From: DATLED01 sp963750255
GTDB taxonomy: Bacteria; Actinomycetota; Acidimicrobiia; Acidimicrobiales; CADCTF01
Reading direction: 5' to 3'
DNA length: 64,000 nucleotides
Assembly (NCBI GenBank): GCA_963750255.1
Contig: CAVVPZ010000006.1
Location: 186,001-250,000, forward strand
The notes under the pieces are model-generated. The model had not been told where the DNA came from, made no database searches, and saw only the letters and a program-made list of their open reading frames with translations. Both the position numbers and the translations under genes were made by a program. Numbering within the stretch: the stretch's first letter is position 1; each line of letters opens with the position of its first letter. Below, piece after piece: positions 39,006 through 47,715 of this stretch.

Positions 39006-40141
39006 ATGGCCCAGGCTCAGCGCGACTGGTTCGAGAAGGACTTCTACAAAGTGCTCGGGGTGACCGACAAGGCCACCCACGACGAGATCCGCAAGGCGTA
39101 TCGCGCGCTGTCCAAGAAGCTGCACCCCGACTCGGGCGGCGACGAGGAACGGTTCAAGGAGGTCTCGGCCGCCTACGACGTGCTCGGCGATGAAGCCAAG
39201 CGCAAGGAGTACGACGAGGTCCGCCGCTTGGGCCCCGTCGGGGGCAACCCGTTCGCCGGCGGCTTCGGGGAGGGGGAGGCGGCTTCGGCAACGGACCGGC
39301 GGGCGGCTTCCGGGTCGACGACCTCGGCGATCTCCTCGGCGGCATGTTCCGGGGCCAGACTCGAACCCGTCCCGGCGGTCGGGCCACTGGACCGAGGCGG
39401 GGTGACGACCTCGAGGCAGAGCTGCACCTCGCCTTCGACGACGCCGTCAACGGCGTCGAGACGACGGTCAACGTCACCAGCGATGCGGCCTGCTCGACCT
39501 GCGGCGGGACCGGCGCGGCGCCGGGCACGGCCCCGGTCATCTGCTCCACGTGCGGCGGTCGTGGCGTCCGCGACGAGAACCAGGGGCTGTTCTCCTTCAG
39601 CCAGCCGTGCCGCGACTGCAACGGCACCGGGATGCGCGTCGAGACCCCGTGCAAGGACTGCCGGGGGTCGGGCGTGGTCCACCGCCCCCGCCAAGTCAAG
39701 GTCCGCATCCCGCCGGGGGTCCTCGATGGCCAGCGCATTCGTCTCAAGGGCCGAGGGGCCATCGGTGCCAATGGCGGCCCGAGCGGCGACCTCTACGTCA
39801 CGGTCAGAGTGGGAGGCCATCCGTTGTTCGGACGCAAGGGCAAAGACCTCACCCTCAACGTGCCCATCACCTACCCCGAGGCCGTGCTCGGCGCCACGGT
39901 GACCGTGCCGACGCTCGACGCGCCGGTCACGCTGCGCATCCCGCCCGGGACGGGGTCGGGCAAGACCTTTCGGGTCCGCGGGCGTGGCGCGCCGGTCACC
40001 GGGGGGTTCGGCGACCTTCTCGTCACCGTCGAGGTCGCAGTGCCGACGGCACTCTCCGATGAGGAACGGGCGGCGGTCGAGGGTCTGGCCGCGGTGTTGT
40101 CGGCGTCGCCCCGTGCCCACCTGGGAGTCGAGTCGTCGTGA
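39006..40141 (+). CDS. dnaJ: Co-chaperone DnaJ (one frameshift in the G/F region)
   Basis: DnaJ delivers clients to DnaK and stimulates its ATPase. The J domain at residues 10-75 has the HPD motif in KLHPDSGG. A Gly/Phe linker follows. It breaks near 39273 in a G run; adding one base lets GGFGNGPAGGFRVDDLGDLLGGMF continue in frame. All four zinc-binding CxxCxGxG motifs are present: CSTCGGTG, CSTCGGRG, CRDCNGTG and CKDCRGSG. The C-terminal substrate-binding domain is complete. The stop overlaps hspR as GTGA. Confidence 0.92.
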
Positions 40142-40518
40142 GCGACGCCGATCGCCGCCGAGAGCGCGCCGTCTACGTGATCTCGGTGGCTGCCGAACTC
40201 GCCGGTGTCCACCCCCAGACGCTGCGGATCTACGAGCGCAAGGGACTGCTCGATCCGGCCCGGACCGAGGGCGGCAGCCGCCGCTACAGCGACCTCGACA
40301 TCGCCCAACTGCAGCGCATCCAAGACCTCACCGCCGCCGGTCTCAACCTCGAGGGCGTGCGGCGGGTGCTCGAACTCGAAGCCGAAGTGGCCGCCCTTCG
40401 GTCCGAGATCGACCGTTTGCGGTCCGAGGCCCGCGAGGCCGTGGCTCAGACGCATCGCCAGTACCGGCGTGACCTCGTGCCGCTCCGCCAGTTGCCCGAC
40501 GTTTTTCGTCGTCGCTGA
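40138..40518 (+). CDS. hspR: MerR-family heat-shock repressor HspR
   Basis: This 126-residue MerR-type protein has YVISVAAELAGVHPQTLRIYERKGLLDPART, the HspR recognition helix region, then GGSRRYSDLDIAQLQRI and a C-terminal coiled coil. HspR binds HAIR sites and uses DnaK as co-repressor in actinobacteria. Its position as the fourth gene of the dnaK operon and the HAIR-spaced operator upstream of dnaK support the name. The GTG start overlaps the dnaJ stop by four bases. Confidence 0.92.
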   Translation: MSDADRRRERAVYVISVAAELAGVHPQTLRIYERKGLLDPARTEGGSRRYSDLDIAQLQRIQDLTAAGLNLEGVRRVLELEAEVAALRSEIDRLRSEAREAVAQTHRQYRRDLVPLRQLPDVFRRR

Positions 40519-40521
40519 CGT

Positions 40522-41203
40522 TCAGGCCGGCCGAGACACGCCGAGCACCCGCCAGCCCCGGTCAGGGAAGCCGGCCGCGTCGGCCACCTTCGCCGACCTG
40601 ACGTTGCTGTCGGCGTGGAGGTACGTCGGCACGGCACCGGCCTCGAGGACGCGGCGTCCCGGCCTGGGCGACGAGACGGCGGGCGAGGCCCTGGCCCCGG
40701 CCCCGTTCCTCGGTGACGACGGCCAACTCGTGCCCGAAGGGGTCGTGTCGCTTGATCCCGACCCCGGCGACGTAGGCACCGTCGTCGTCGAAGGCCATCA
40801 GCACCTCGCCGCCGAAGGGTAAGAGCCACGGGGGAACCCGGTCGTCGTCGACCGGCACCCACTCGCCGGCGTCGGGAAGGTCGGCCACCGCTTCGGACCA
40901 GCGGAACACCCCGTCGAAGAGGCGGGCCCCCGGCCATCCGAGCGCGGCGGCCAGCGCTCCGGATGCCGAGCGCGGCCCGCAGCGAGTCGAGGTCGTCGGC
41001 CACCGCCGCCACGGCGTCGACCGCCGCCGGCGGCACCGACAACACCGCACCCTCGGGCGAGCGCGACCCCGGCGGTCGGGTGCACCGCCCCGTCCCAACC
41101 GGGCGCCGTGCGTCCGTCGGCCGTCGTCACCGTCAGCCGCGCCGCCGGCCGGCGGCCACGCGCCCAGCCAGTGCTGGAGGTGGCGGGTGAGACGCTCGTC
41201 CAT
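40522..41203 (-). pseudogene. GNAT N-acetyltransferase, broken by several frameshifts
   Basis: Pieces of one protein are found in successive frames: MDERLTRHLQHWLGAWPP at the start, then GRTAPGWDGAVHP, VDAVAAVADDLDSLRAALG and LFDGVFRWSEAVADLPDAGEWVPVDDD. Next come the acetyl-CoA loop VVTEERGRGQGLARRLVAQA, and a C-terminal LHADSNVRSAKVADAAGFPDRGW. At least four frame changes fall within 680 bases. The family acetylates small amines or protein N-termini; no substrate can be named. Whether it is real decay or consensus error is open, but the conserved loop is intact, which favours error. It ends three bases from hspR, tail to tail. Confidence 0.65.
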
Positions 41204-41227
41204 GGGGGGATCATCCCACCTCCCGCC

Positions 41228-41274
41228 TTTTGGGCGCATTTGTGCACCCTAGGGGTGCACGAATGCGCCCAAAA
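41228..41274. terminator. 22-bp stem hairpin upstream of clpB
   Basis: TTTTGGGCGCATT.GTGCACCC and its complement pair over 22 positions with a single T-G wobble and a 3-base loop. The outer TTTTGGGC/GCCCAAAA resembles the hairpin downstream of clpB. The flanking A and T tracts would allow termination in both directions. The 288-base gap between the GNAT gene and clpB otherwise holds only the clpB promoter. Confidence 0.6.
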
Positions 41275-41458
41275 CGTCGGGGACCTGGCGGGGCAACCAC
41301 TCCTCGTGGTTAAATGGACACGCACCGGTCCCGCTGGCATTGTCGGCACGTTCGAGTTCGGGCTTGAGCGAAAGTTGGATTACCGGTCCATCGCATCGGG
41401 GGCGTCCTGCGGGGCCCCCGATGTGCGCGTCACGGGAACAACACTGCGGTCGCGAAAG

Positions 41459-41487
41459 TTGCTACGTTCACTGTCAAGTTTTCTGAT
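41459..41487 (+). promoter_or_regulatory. Candidate clpB promoter with HAIR-like operator
   Basis: TTGCTA (41459-41464), 17 bases, TCTGAT (41482-41487). TTGC-N11-TCAAG starts at the -35 exactly as TTGA-N11-TCAAG does at dnaK. The left arm has one mismatch to the HAIR core. clpB is an HspR target in streptomycetes. Confidence 0.5.
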
Positions 41488-41501
41488 TGTGAGGTAGGAC
41501 G

Positions 41502-43991
41502 TTGGCCCTCGACCCGAATCGTTGGACGCGCAAGACCCAAGAGGCGTTCGCCGACGCGGTTGCCTCGGCGACCGCTCGCAACAACCCCGAAGTTGCGCCC
41601 GAACATCTCTTGGCGGCGATGGTCGGCCAGCAGGGCACCGTGGTGTTGTCGGTCCTCGAACGGGTCGGTGTGGCGCCGCTCAGTCTGCGCAACAAACTCG
41701 AGGACACGTTGGCCAAGTTGCCCAAGGCCTACGGCGGCACCGAGCCCAACATGAATCGCGCGCTTCGCGAGGCGTTGCAACGAGCCGACGCCGAGCGCAC
41801 CGCGCTCGGCGACGAGTACCTCTCCATCGAACACGTGCTGTTGGCCATGGCCGACGCCATCCCGGTGAGTCGCGAAGACCTGCTCGCGGCGCTGGCCGAG
41901 GTGCGAGGCAGCCACCGGGTCACGAGCGCCGACCCCGAGGAGGCCTACCAAGCCCTCGAGAAGTACGGCCGCGACCTCACCGAAGACGCCCGCAAGGGCA
42001 AGCTCGACCCCGTCATCGGCCGCGACGAAGAGATCCGGCGCGTCATCCAGGTGCTGTCGAGGCGAACGAAGAACAACCCCGTCCTCATCGGCGAGCCCGG
42101 CGTCGGAAAGACGGCCATTGTCGAAGGACTGGCCAATCGGATCGTCGAGGGCGATGTGCCCGAGGGGCTCAAGAACAAGCGGCTGCTCAGCCTCGACCTG
42201 GGCGCCATGGTGGCGGGTTCGAAGTACCGGGGCGAGTTCGAGGAGCGGCTCAAATCCGTGCTGAAGGAGATCCAGGACTCGGGCGGCGAGGTCATCACCT
42301 TCATCGACGAGCTCCACACGATCGTCGGCGCAGGCGCCGCCGAGGGCGCCATGGACGCGGGGCAGATGATCAAGCCGATGCTGGCCCGAGGCGAGCTGCG
42401 CATGGTCGGCGCTACCACCCTCGACGAGTACCGCAAGCACATCGAGAAGGACGCCGCCCTCGAGCGCAGGTTCCAACAGGTGTATGTCGGGGAGCCGAGC
42501 GTCGAGGACACGGTCGCCATCCTGCGCGGGCTCAAGGAGCGCTACGAGGTGCACCACGGCGTCCGGATCCAGGACTCGGCCCTCGTCAGCGCGGCGGTGC
42601 TCTCCAACCGCTACATCACCGGTCGTTTCCTGCCCGACAAGGCCATCGACCTCGTCGACGAGGCCGCATCGCGACTGCGCATCGAGATCGACTCGATGCC
42701 GACGGAGATCGACGTCGTCGAGCGCCGGATCCGCCAGCTCGAGATCGAGCGCCTGGCGTTGGCCAAGGAGACCGACGACGCGTCGGCCGAGCGGCTGTCG
42801 AAGATCGACGGCGAGTTGGCCAACCTCCGCGAGCAGTCCGACGCCATGAAGGGCCACTGGCAGGCCGAGAAGGACGCCATCGGCTCGATCCGCGAGCTCA
42901 AGGAATCCCTCGAGCAGAAGCGGACCGAGGCCGAGCGCTATGAGCGCGACGGCGACCTGGGCCGCGCCGCCGAGATTCGTTACGGCGAGCTCCCCCAACT
43001 CGAGGACCAGGTTGCGCAGGCCTCCGAGCGGCTGGCCGAGCAACAGGGCGGCCAGCGGATGCTCAAAGAGGAGGTCGACGCCGAGGATGTCGCCCAGGTC
43101 ATCGCGAAGTGGACCGGCGTTCCCGTCAGCAGGCTCCTCGAAGGCGAGATGGCCAAGCTCGTCCGCCTCGAAGAGGTCCTCCACGACCGCGTGGTCGGCC
43201 AAGACGAAGCCGTGTCGGCCGTGGCCAACGCCATCCGGCGGTCGCGGGCCGGCCTGTCCGACCCCGACCGGCCGATCGGCTCGTTCTTGTTCCTCGGCCC
43301 GACCGGCGTGGGCAAGACCGAACTCGCCCGCACGCTGGCCGAGTACCTCTTCGACGACGAGCGGGCCATGGTCCGCATCGACATGAGCGAATACATGGAG
43401 AAGCATTCGGTGGCCCGGCTCATCGGTGCTCCCCCCGGCTACGTCGGCTACGACGAGGGAGGCCAACTCTCCGAAGCCGTCCGGCGACGGCCGTACTCGG
43501 TGATCCTCCTCGACGAACTCGAGAAGGCCCACCCCGACGTGTTCAACGTGTTGCTCCAGGTGTTCGACGACGGGCGGCTCACCGACGGGCAGGGTCGGAC
43601 CGTCGACTTCACCAACACCGTGTTGATCATGACGTCGAACTACCCGGGCGATCCCCGCGAGTACTTCAAGCCGGAGTTCCTCAACCGCATCGACGACATC
43701 ATCCGCTTCCGGTCGCTGACCCGCGAGGACCTGACCACGATCGTCGACATCCAACTCCGCGGGCTCACCAAGCGGCTCGCCGCTCGGCGCCTGCAACTCG
43801 AGGTCTCCGACGACGCCAAGCGTTGGCTGGCCGATCGCGGCTACGACGAGGCCTACGGCGCTCGTCCCCTCAAGCGGCTCATCCAACGCTCGATCGCCGA
43901 CACCCTGGCGTCGGCCCTCCTCGAGGGCCGCTACGAGGAGGGCTCGACGGTCAGCGTCGACGTCAGCGGCGACGACCTCATCCTGAAGTAA
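41502..43991 (+). CDS. clpB: Disaggregase ClpB
   Basis: ClpB is an AAA+ hexamer that, with DnaK, extracts proteins from aggregates. It has an N-terminal Clp-N domain, nucleotide-binding domain 1 (Walker A GEPGVGKTAIVEGLA), the coiled-coil M domain with its WQAEKDAI segment, and domain 2 (GPTGVGKTELARTLAE, GAPPGYVGYDEGGQLSEAVRRRPYSV). At 829 residues it is shorter than the usual 850-880: after IMTSNYPG the loop that normally precedes the FRPEFLNRID motif is about 20 residues shorter. The frame is intact there. The TTG start at 41502 has GAGGTAGG at 41491-41498. It is flanked by two strong hairpins. Confidence 0.93.
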   Translation: MALDPNRWTRKTQEAFADAVASATARNNPEVAPEHLLAAMVGQQGTVVLSVLERVGVAPLSLRNKLEDTLAKLPKAYGGTEPNMNRALREALQRADAERTALGDEYLSIEHVLLAMADAIPVSREDLLAALAEVRGSHRVTSADPEEAYQALEKYGRDLTEDARKGKLDPVIGRDEEIRRVIQVLSRRTKNNPVLIGEPGVGKTAIVEGLANRIVEGDVPEGLKNKRLLSLDLGAMVAGSKYRGEFEERLKSVLKEIQDSGGEVITFIDELHTIVGAGAAEGAMDAGQMIKPMLARGELRMVGATTLDEYRKHIEKDAALERRFQQVYVGEPSVEDTVAILRGLKERYEVHHGVRIQDSALVSAAVLSNRYITGRFLPDKAIDLVDEAASRLRIEIDSMPTEIDVVERRIRQLEIERLALAKETDDASAERLSKIDGELANLREQSDAMKGHWQAEKDAIGSIRELKESLEQKRTEAERYERDGDLGRAAEIRYGELPQLEDQVAQASERLAEQQGGQRMLKEEVDAEDVAQVIAKWTGVPVSRLLEGEMAKLVRLEEVLHDRVVGQDEAVSAVANAIRRSRAGLSDPDRPIGSFLFLGPTGVGKTELARTLAEYLFDDERAMVRIDMSEYMEKHSVARLIGAPPGYVGYDEGGQLSEAVRRRPYSVILLDELEKAHPDVFNVLLQVFDDGRLTDGQGRTVDFTNTVLIMTSNYPGDPREYFKPEFLNRIDDIIRFRSLTREDLTTIVDIQLRGLTKRLAARRLQLEVSDDAKRWLADRGYDEAYGARPLKRLIQRSIADTLASALLEGRYEEGSTVSVDVSGDDLILK

Positions 43992-43996
43992 CCCCC

Positions 43997-44056
43997 CCCA
44001 CCGTTTTGGGCAGCGTCAGTTCGCAGTCGCGCTCTGACGCTGCCCAAAATGGGGGG
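43997..44056. terminator. Hairpin downstream of clpB that overlaps the next gene's start
   Basis: TTTTGGGCAGCGTCAG (44004-44019) pairs perfectly with 44034-44049 around a 14-base loop, and the stem can extend through C and G tracts to 43997/44056 with one mismatch. The G tract is the only candidate ribosome binding region of the metallopeptidase gene and the last base is its start codon, so the hairpin could hide that start. Confidence 0.55.
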
Positions 44057-45237
44057 TGGTCCGCGCGCTTGCCATCACCATCGCCGTGTTGTTGGTGGCG
44101 GGCGTCGCCTCGACGTTCATCGTCGGCGACGCCGACAACGGTCGGGGCGCCACCCCTGCGGCCGTGACGATCGAGGTCACCCCCGACTCGGTGCCTCGGC
44201 CCGGTGCGTCTGACCTCGAGGCGGTGCTGCCCTCGCTGCTGCAGTTCGTCCAGACGACGCGGGGACTGCAATTCACGAAACCGGTCGAGGTCACGCTGCT
44301 CGGCGACAAGGACTTCCGGGCCCGTCTGGCTTCGATGAACAAGGAGCAGACGGCCGAGGCTGCGTCCGAGACGAAGACCACCGGTCGAGTGCTGCAGGCG
44401 CTCGGCCTCCTGGAGCCCGGGGTCGATATCGACAAGGCGCTCGCCAGCCTGCTGGGTGACGCCGTGGCCGGCTTCTATGACCCCGAGACCGCTGACCTCG
44501 TCGTTCGGGGCGAGAACCTCACCGTTGGCGTGCGCGCCACCCTCGTCCATGAGTTGACCCACGCTCTGCAAGACCAGCACTTCGACCTCATTCGCAAGGA
44601 TCTCGACGAGCGCGACGACGAGGCGTCGACGGGGTTCACTGGCGTCGTGGAGGGCGACGCGACGAGGATCGAACGGCTCTACGTGGACTCCCTCGACCCG
44701 GTCGAACAGAAGCGGGCCGAGGCCGAGGAGGCCGCCGCCGGCGCCGGGATTTCGCCCGACGTGCCCCTCGTGTTGCTGCAACTCATCGCGTTCCCGTACG
44801 CCGTCGGCCCCGAGTTCACCTCCGCCGTCGTGGCCCAGGCCGGCGTCGAGCGCCTCGATCAGGCCTTCGCCGAGCCGCCCACGACGTCCGAACAGCTCCT
44901 CCACCCGGAGGCGTTCCTCGACGGTCAGCCGGTGACGGCGGTCGAGCCGCCAAAGGCCGACGGTGCCGTCATCGACGAAGGCGTCCTCGGCGAGTTGGGC
45001 TTGCTCCTCGTGCTCAACACCACCGGGACCTCGGGGCAGCGGGCTGCCGCCGGGTGGGGTGGCGACCGGTACGTCGCCTGGCGTTCGGGCGGTCAGACCT
45101 GCGTGCGGGTGGCTATCGCCATGGACACGCTGCAGGACGACGCCGAGCTGCGGGCGGCCCTCGACGGCCTGGCTCGGCTGCGCAAGGGGGTGCGCTTCAG
45201 CGGGCGGGGGCCGTTCGTTTTGACGAGTTGCGGTTGA
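44056..45237 (+). CDS. Membrane-anchored zinc metallopeptidase-like protein
   Basis: This 393-residue protein starts with a hydrophobic anchor (VRALAITIAVLLVAGVASTFIV) and carries an HExxH zinc motif in VHELTHALQDQHFDL near residue 165, with a glutamate in GVVEGDATRIE about 30 residues later that could be the third ligand. The C-terminal part has no recognised domain. It is predicted to face the outside of the cytoplasmic membrane. The GTG at 44056 is the first plausible start, but it sits at the edge of the clpB hairpin; later starts would remove the anchor. Its stop codon overlaps the purA -35 element. Confidence 0.7.
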   Translation: MVRALAITIAVLLVAGVASTFIVGDADNGRGATPAAVTIEVTPDSVPRPGASDLEAVLPSLLQFVQTTRGLQFTKPVEVTLLGDKDFRARLASMNKEQTAEAASETKTTGRVLQALGLLEPGVDIDKALASLLGDAVAGFYDPETADLVVRGENLTVGVRATLVHELTHALQDQHFDLIRKDLDERDDEASTGFTGVVEGDATRIERLYVDSLDPVEQKRAEAEEAAAGAGISPDVPLVLLQLIAFPYAVGPEFTSAVVAQAGVERLDQAFAEPPTTSEQLLHPEAFLDGQPVTAVEPPKADGAVIDEGVLGELGLLLVLNTTGTSGQRAAAGWGGDRYVAWRSGGQTCVRVAIAMDTLQDDAELRAALDGLARLRKGVRFSGRGPFVLTSCG

Positions 45238-45262
45238 CCATTGGGATACCCTGGCGTGTAAT
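45234..45262 (+). promoter_or_regulatory. purA promoter
   Basis: TTGACC (45234-45239), 17 bases, TGTAAT (45257-45262): the best sigma-70-type promoter in the window. GAGGGAGA at 45277-45284 gives a leadered message with its GTG start at 45290. No purine riboswitch fold was recognised in the short leader. Confidence 0.65.
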
Positions 45263-45289
45263 CCCGCTACTACCACGAGGGAGAGACGC

Positions 45290-46570
45290 GTGCCGGGCAC
45301 CGTCGTAGTCGGCACCCAATGGGGTGACGAAGGCAAGGGCAAGCTCACCGACCTGCTGGCCAAAGAGATGCAGATGGTCGTGCGCTACCAGGGCGGCCAC
45401 AACGCCGGCCACACCATCGTCGTCGACGGGGAGATGTACATCCTCCAGCTCATCCCGAGCGGCATCCTCTATGACCACATCACGCCCGTGATCGGCAACG
45501 GGGTCGTCGTCCACCCCGGCGTGATGATCCGCGAGATCGACACCCTCGAGAGCAAGGGCATCGACTGCAGTCGGCTCAAGCTGAGCGGCAACGCCCACTT
45601 GATCATGCCGTACCACGAGGAGATCGACGCCCTCACCGAACGGCGTCTCGGCAAGAACAAGCTGGGCACGACCAAGTCGGGTATCGGCCCCACGTATGCC
45701 GACAAGGCCAACCGCATCGGCCTGCGCGTCCAGGACCTGCTCGACCCCAAGATCTTTCGCCAGAAGCTCGACATCGTCCTCAAGGAAAAGAACGGCCTTC
45801 TGGCCAAGATCTTCAATCGACTGCCCAAGGAACTCGACGAGATCGCCGACCTCTATCTCGACGAATACCTGCCCCGGATCCGGCCGCTGATCACCGACAC
45901 CGTCAACCTCGTCCACGAGGCGCTCGAGATGGGTCAGAACGTGCTCTTCGAAGGGGCGCAGGCGACCTTCCTCGACCTCGACCACGGCACGTATCCGTTC
46001 GTCACGTCGTCCAACCCGGTCGCCGGCGGCGCGTGCGTGGGTGCCGGCGTCGGACCGCTTCACATCAACCGTGTGATCGGCATCGCCAAGGGCTATGTGA
46101 CCCGCGTGGGCAGCGGCCCCTTCCCCACCGAATTGTTGGGCGACGAGGCTGACCAACTCATCGAGTGGGCCGAGGAGTTCGGCTCGGTCACTGGTCGCCG
46201 CCGCCGAGTGGGCTGGTTCGACACGGTGATGATGCGCCATGCCGTGCGCCTCAACTCCCTGAGTGAATTGATGGTCGGCAAGATCGACAAGCTCGACCAG
46301 TTCGACGTCATCAAGGTGTGCACGGCCTACGAGATCGACGGACGGATCGTGCGCGACCTGCCCTATCACCAGAGCGAATTGCACCGGGCCAAGCCGATCT
46401 ACGAAGAGATGCCGGGCTGGAAGAGCGACCTCTCCGGGGCCTTCGAGCCGCACCACCTGCCCAAGGAGGCCCACGACTTCCTCGACCTGTTGAAGCGGGA
46501 GTGCGGCGTGCCCATCAACATGGTCGCCGTGGGCCGGGCCCGGGATCAGTTCGTCCACCTCGCACCGTGA
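45290..46570 (+). CDS. purA: Adenylosuccinate synthetase
   Basis: PurA joins IMP and aspartate with GTP, the first step from IMP to AMP. The 426-residue protein has the P-loop GTQWGDEGKGKLTDLLA at the N-terminus, QGGHNAGHTIV, GTTKSGIGPTYADK, FEGAQATFLDLDHGTYPFVTSSN and VGSGPFPTEL. It is complete and intact. The GTG start at 45290 has a good ribosome binding site. The stop overlaps the purD GTG (GTGA). It is the last undamaged gene before the frameshift-rich stretch. Confidence 0.95.
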   Translation: MPGTVVVGTQWGDEGKGKLTDLLAKEMQMVVRYQGGHNAGHTIVVDGEMYILQLIPSGILYDHITPVIGNGVVVHPGVMIREIDTLESKGIDCSRLKLSGNAHLIMPYHEEIDALTERRLGKNKLGTTKSGIGPTYADKANRIGLRVQDLLDPKIFRQKLDIVLKEKNGLLAKIFNRLPKELDEIADLYLDEYLPRIRPLITDTVNLVHEALEMGQNVLFEGAQATFLDLDHGTYPFVTSSNPVAGGACVGAGVGPLHINRVIGIAKGYVTRVGSGPFPTELLGDEADQLIEWAEEFGSVTGRRRRVGWFDTVMMRHAVRLNSLSELMVGKIDKLDQFDVIKVCTAYEIDGRIVRDLPYHQSELHRAKPIYEEMPGWKSDLSGAFEPHHLPKEAHDFLDLLKRECGVPINMVAVGRARDQFVHLAP

Positions 46571-47715
46571 AGGTCAACGTCGTCGGCGGCGGGGCCCGCG
46601 AACACGCCCTGCGCGATGTGCTCGGTCGTACCGCCGAAGTCGTCGGTTCACCGAGAGGGCGGCTGACCTCGTCGTGATCGGACCCGAAGCGCCGTTGTCG
46701 GAGGGCTTGGCCGACGAGTTGCGGGCCGAGGGGATGGTGGTCTTCGGGCCTGGCGCGGATGGCGCACGACTCGAGACGTCCAAGGCGTGGATGAAGGAGG
46801 TCCTCGTCGATGCCGGGGTGCCGACGGCCCGCCACGGGAGCTTCGCCTACCATGCAGGTCGATCAAGCCCAGGCCTTCCTCGAATCACTGCCGGGCCCCT
46901 ACGTCATCAAGACCGACTATCTGATGGAGGGCAAGGGCGTCCTGGTCACGCCGTCGCTCGACGAGGCGGTGGCCGACGCCCGGGCCAAGCTCGACCACGG
47001 CGGCGTCGTGATCGAGGAGTGCATGACCGGCCCCGAGTTGTCGTTGTTGTGCGTGTGCGATGGCACGCGGGCCGTGCCGCTGGCGCCGGCGCAGCGACCA
47101 CAAGCGCGTCGGCGACGGGCGACATCGGCCCGATGACCGGCGGCATGGGCGCCTACTCGCCGGTGCCCGACGTCGACGCCGAGGCCCATCGCCAAGACGA
47201 TGCGTGCAGCCCACGCTCGACGCCCTGCGCGACCGGGGCATCGACTACCGGGGCGTCCTCTACGCCGGCCTCATGCTCACGCCGGAGGGACCCGAAGGTG
47301 CGTCGAGTTCAACGTCCGCTTCGGCGACCCCGAGGCCCAGGTCGTGTTGCCGCGCTTCTCCTCGGACCTGGCCGAGCCTGCTCCACGAGGCGGCGAGCGG
47401 CGAGATCGTCAGCCCGCCGACCTTCACCGACGGACGCCGCCGTCACCGTGGTGCTGGCGACCGGCGGCTACCCGATCAAGCCCTACGACATCGGCCACAC
47501 GATCGTCGGCCTCGCCGACGCCGAGGCCATGGACGGTGTCACCGTCTACCGCTACGCCGTCGACGAGGCCGGGCGCGCCGCCGGCGGCCGGGTCGTCTCA
47601 GCGTGACGGCGGTGGCCGCGACGATCGCCGCCGCCCGCGACCTGGCCTACGACGCCGTCGGCCGGATCAACTGGCCGGGCATGCACTTCCGCACCGACAT
47701 CGCCGCCGGCAGTAG
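46567..47715 (+). CDS. purD: Phosphoribosylamine-glycine ligase (multiple frameshifts, internal gap)
   Basis: PurD makes glycinamide ribonucleotide in step 2 of purine synthesis. The start VKVNVVGGGAREHALRDVL runs after only about 15 residues into ADLVVIGPEAPLSEGLADEL, so about 40 residues of the usual N-terminal domain are missing as well as frames being shifted. Later segments are ETSKAWMKEVLVDAGVPTARHG, YVIKTDYLMEGKGVLV, GDIGPMTGGMGAYSPVP, VEFNVRFGDPEAQVVLPR and GGYPIKPYDIGHTIVGL, in at least three frames. The end near 47715 is approximate. Its GTG overlaps the purA stop. It converges on purK. Confidence 0.8.

Noticed and set aside
45263..45289. Purine riboswitch in the purA leader
   Set aside because: Only about 20 bases of leader remain after the predicted transcription start, too short for any known purine aptamer.
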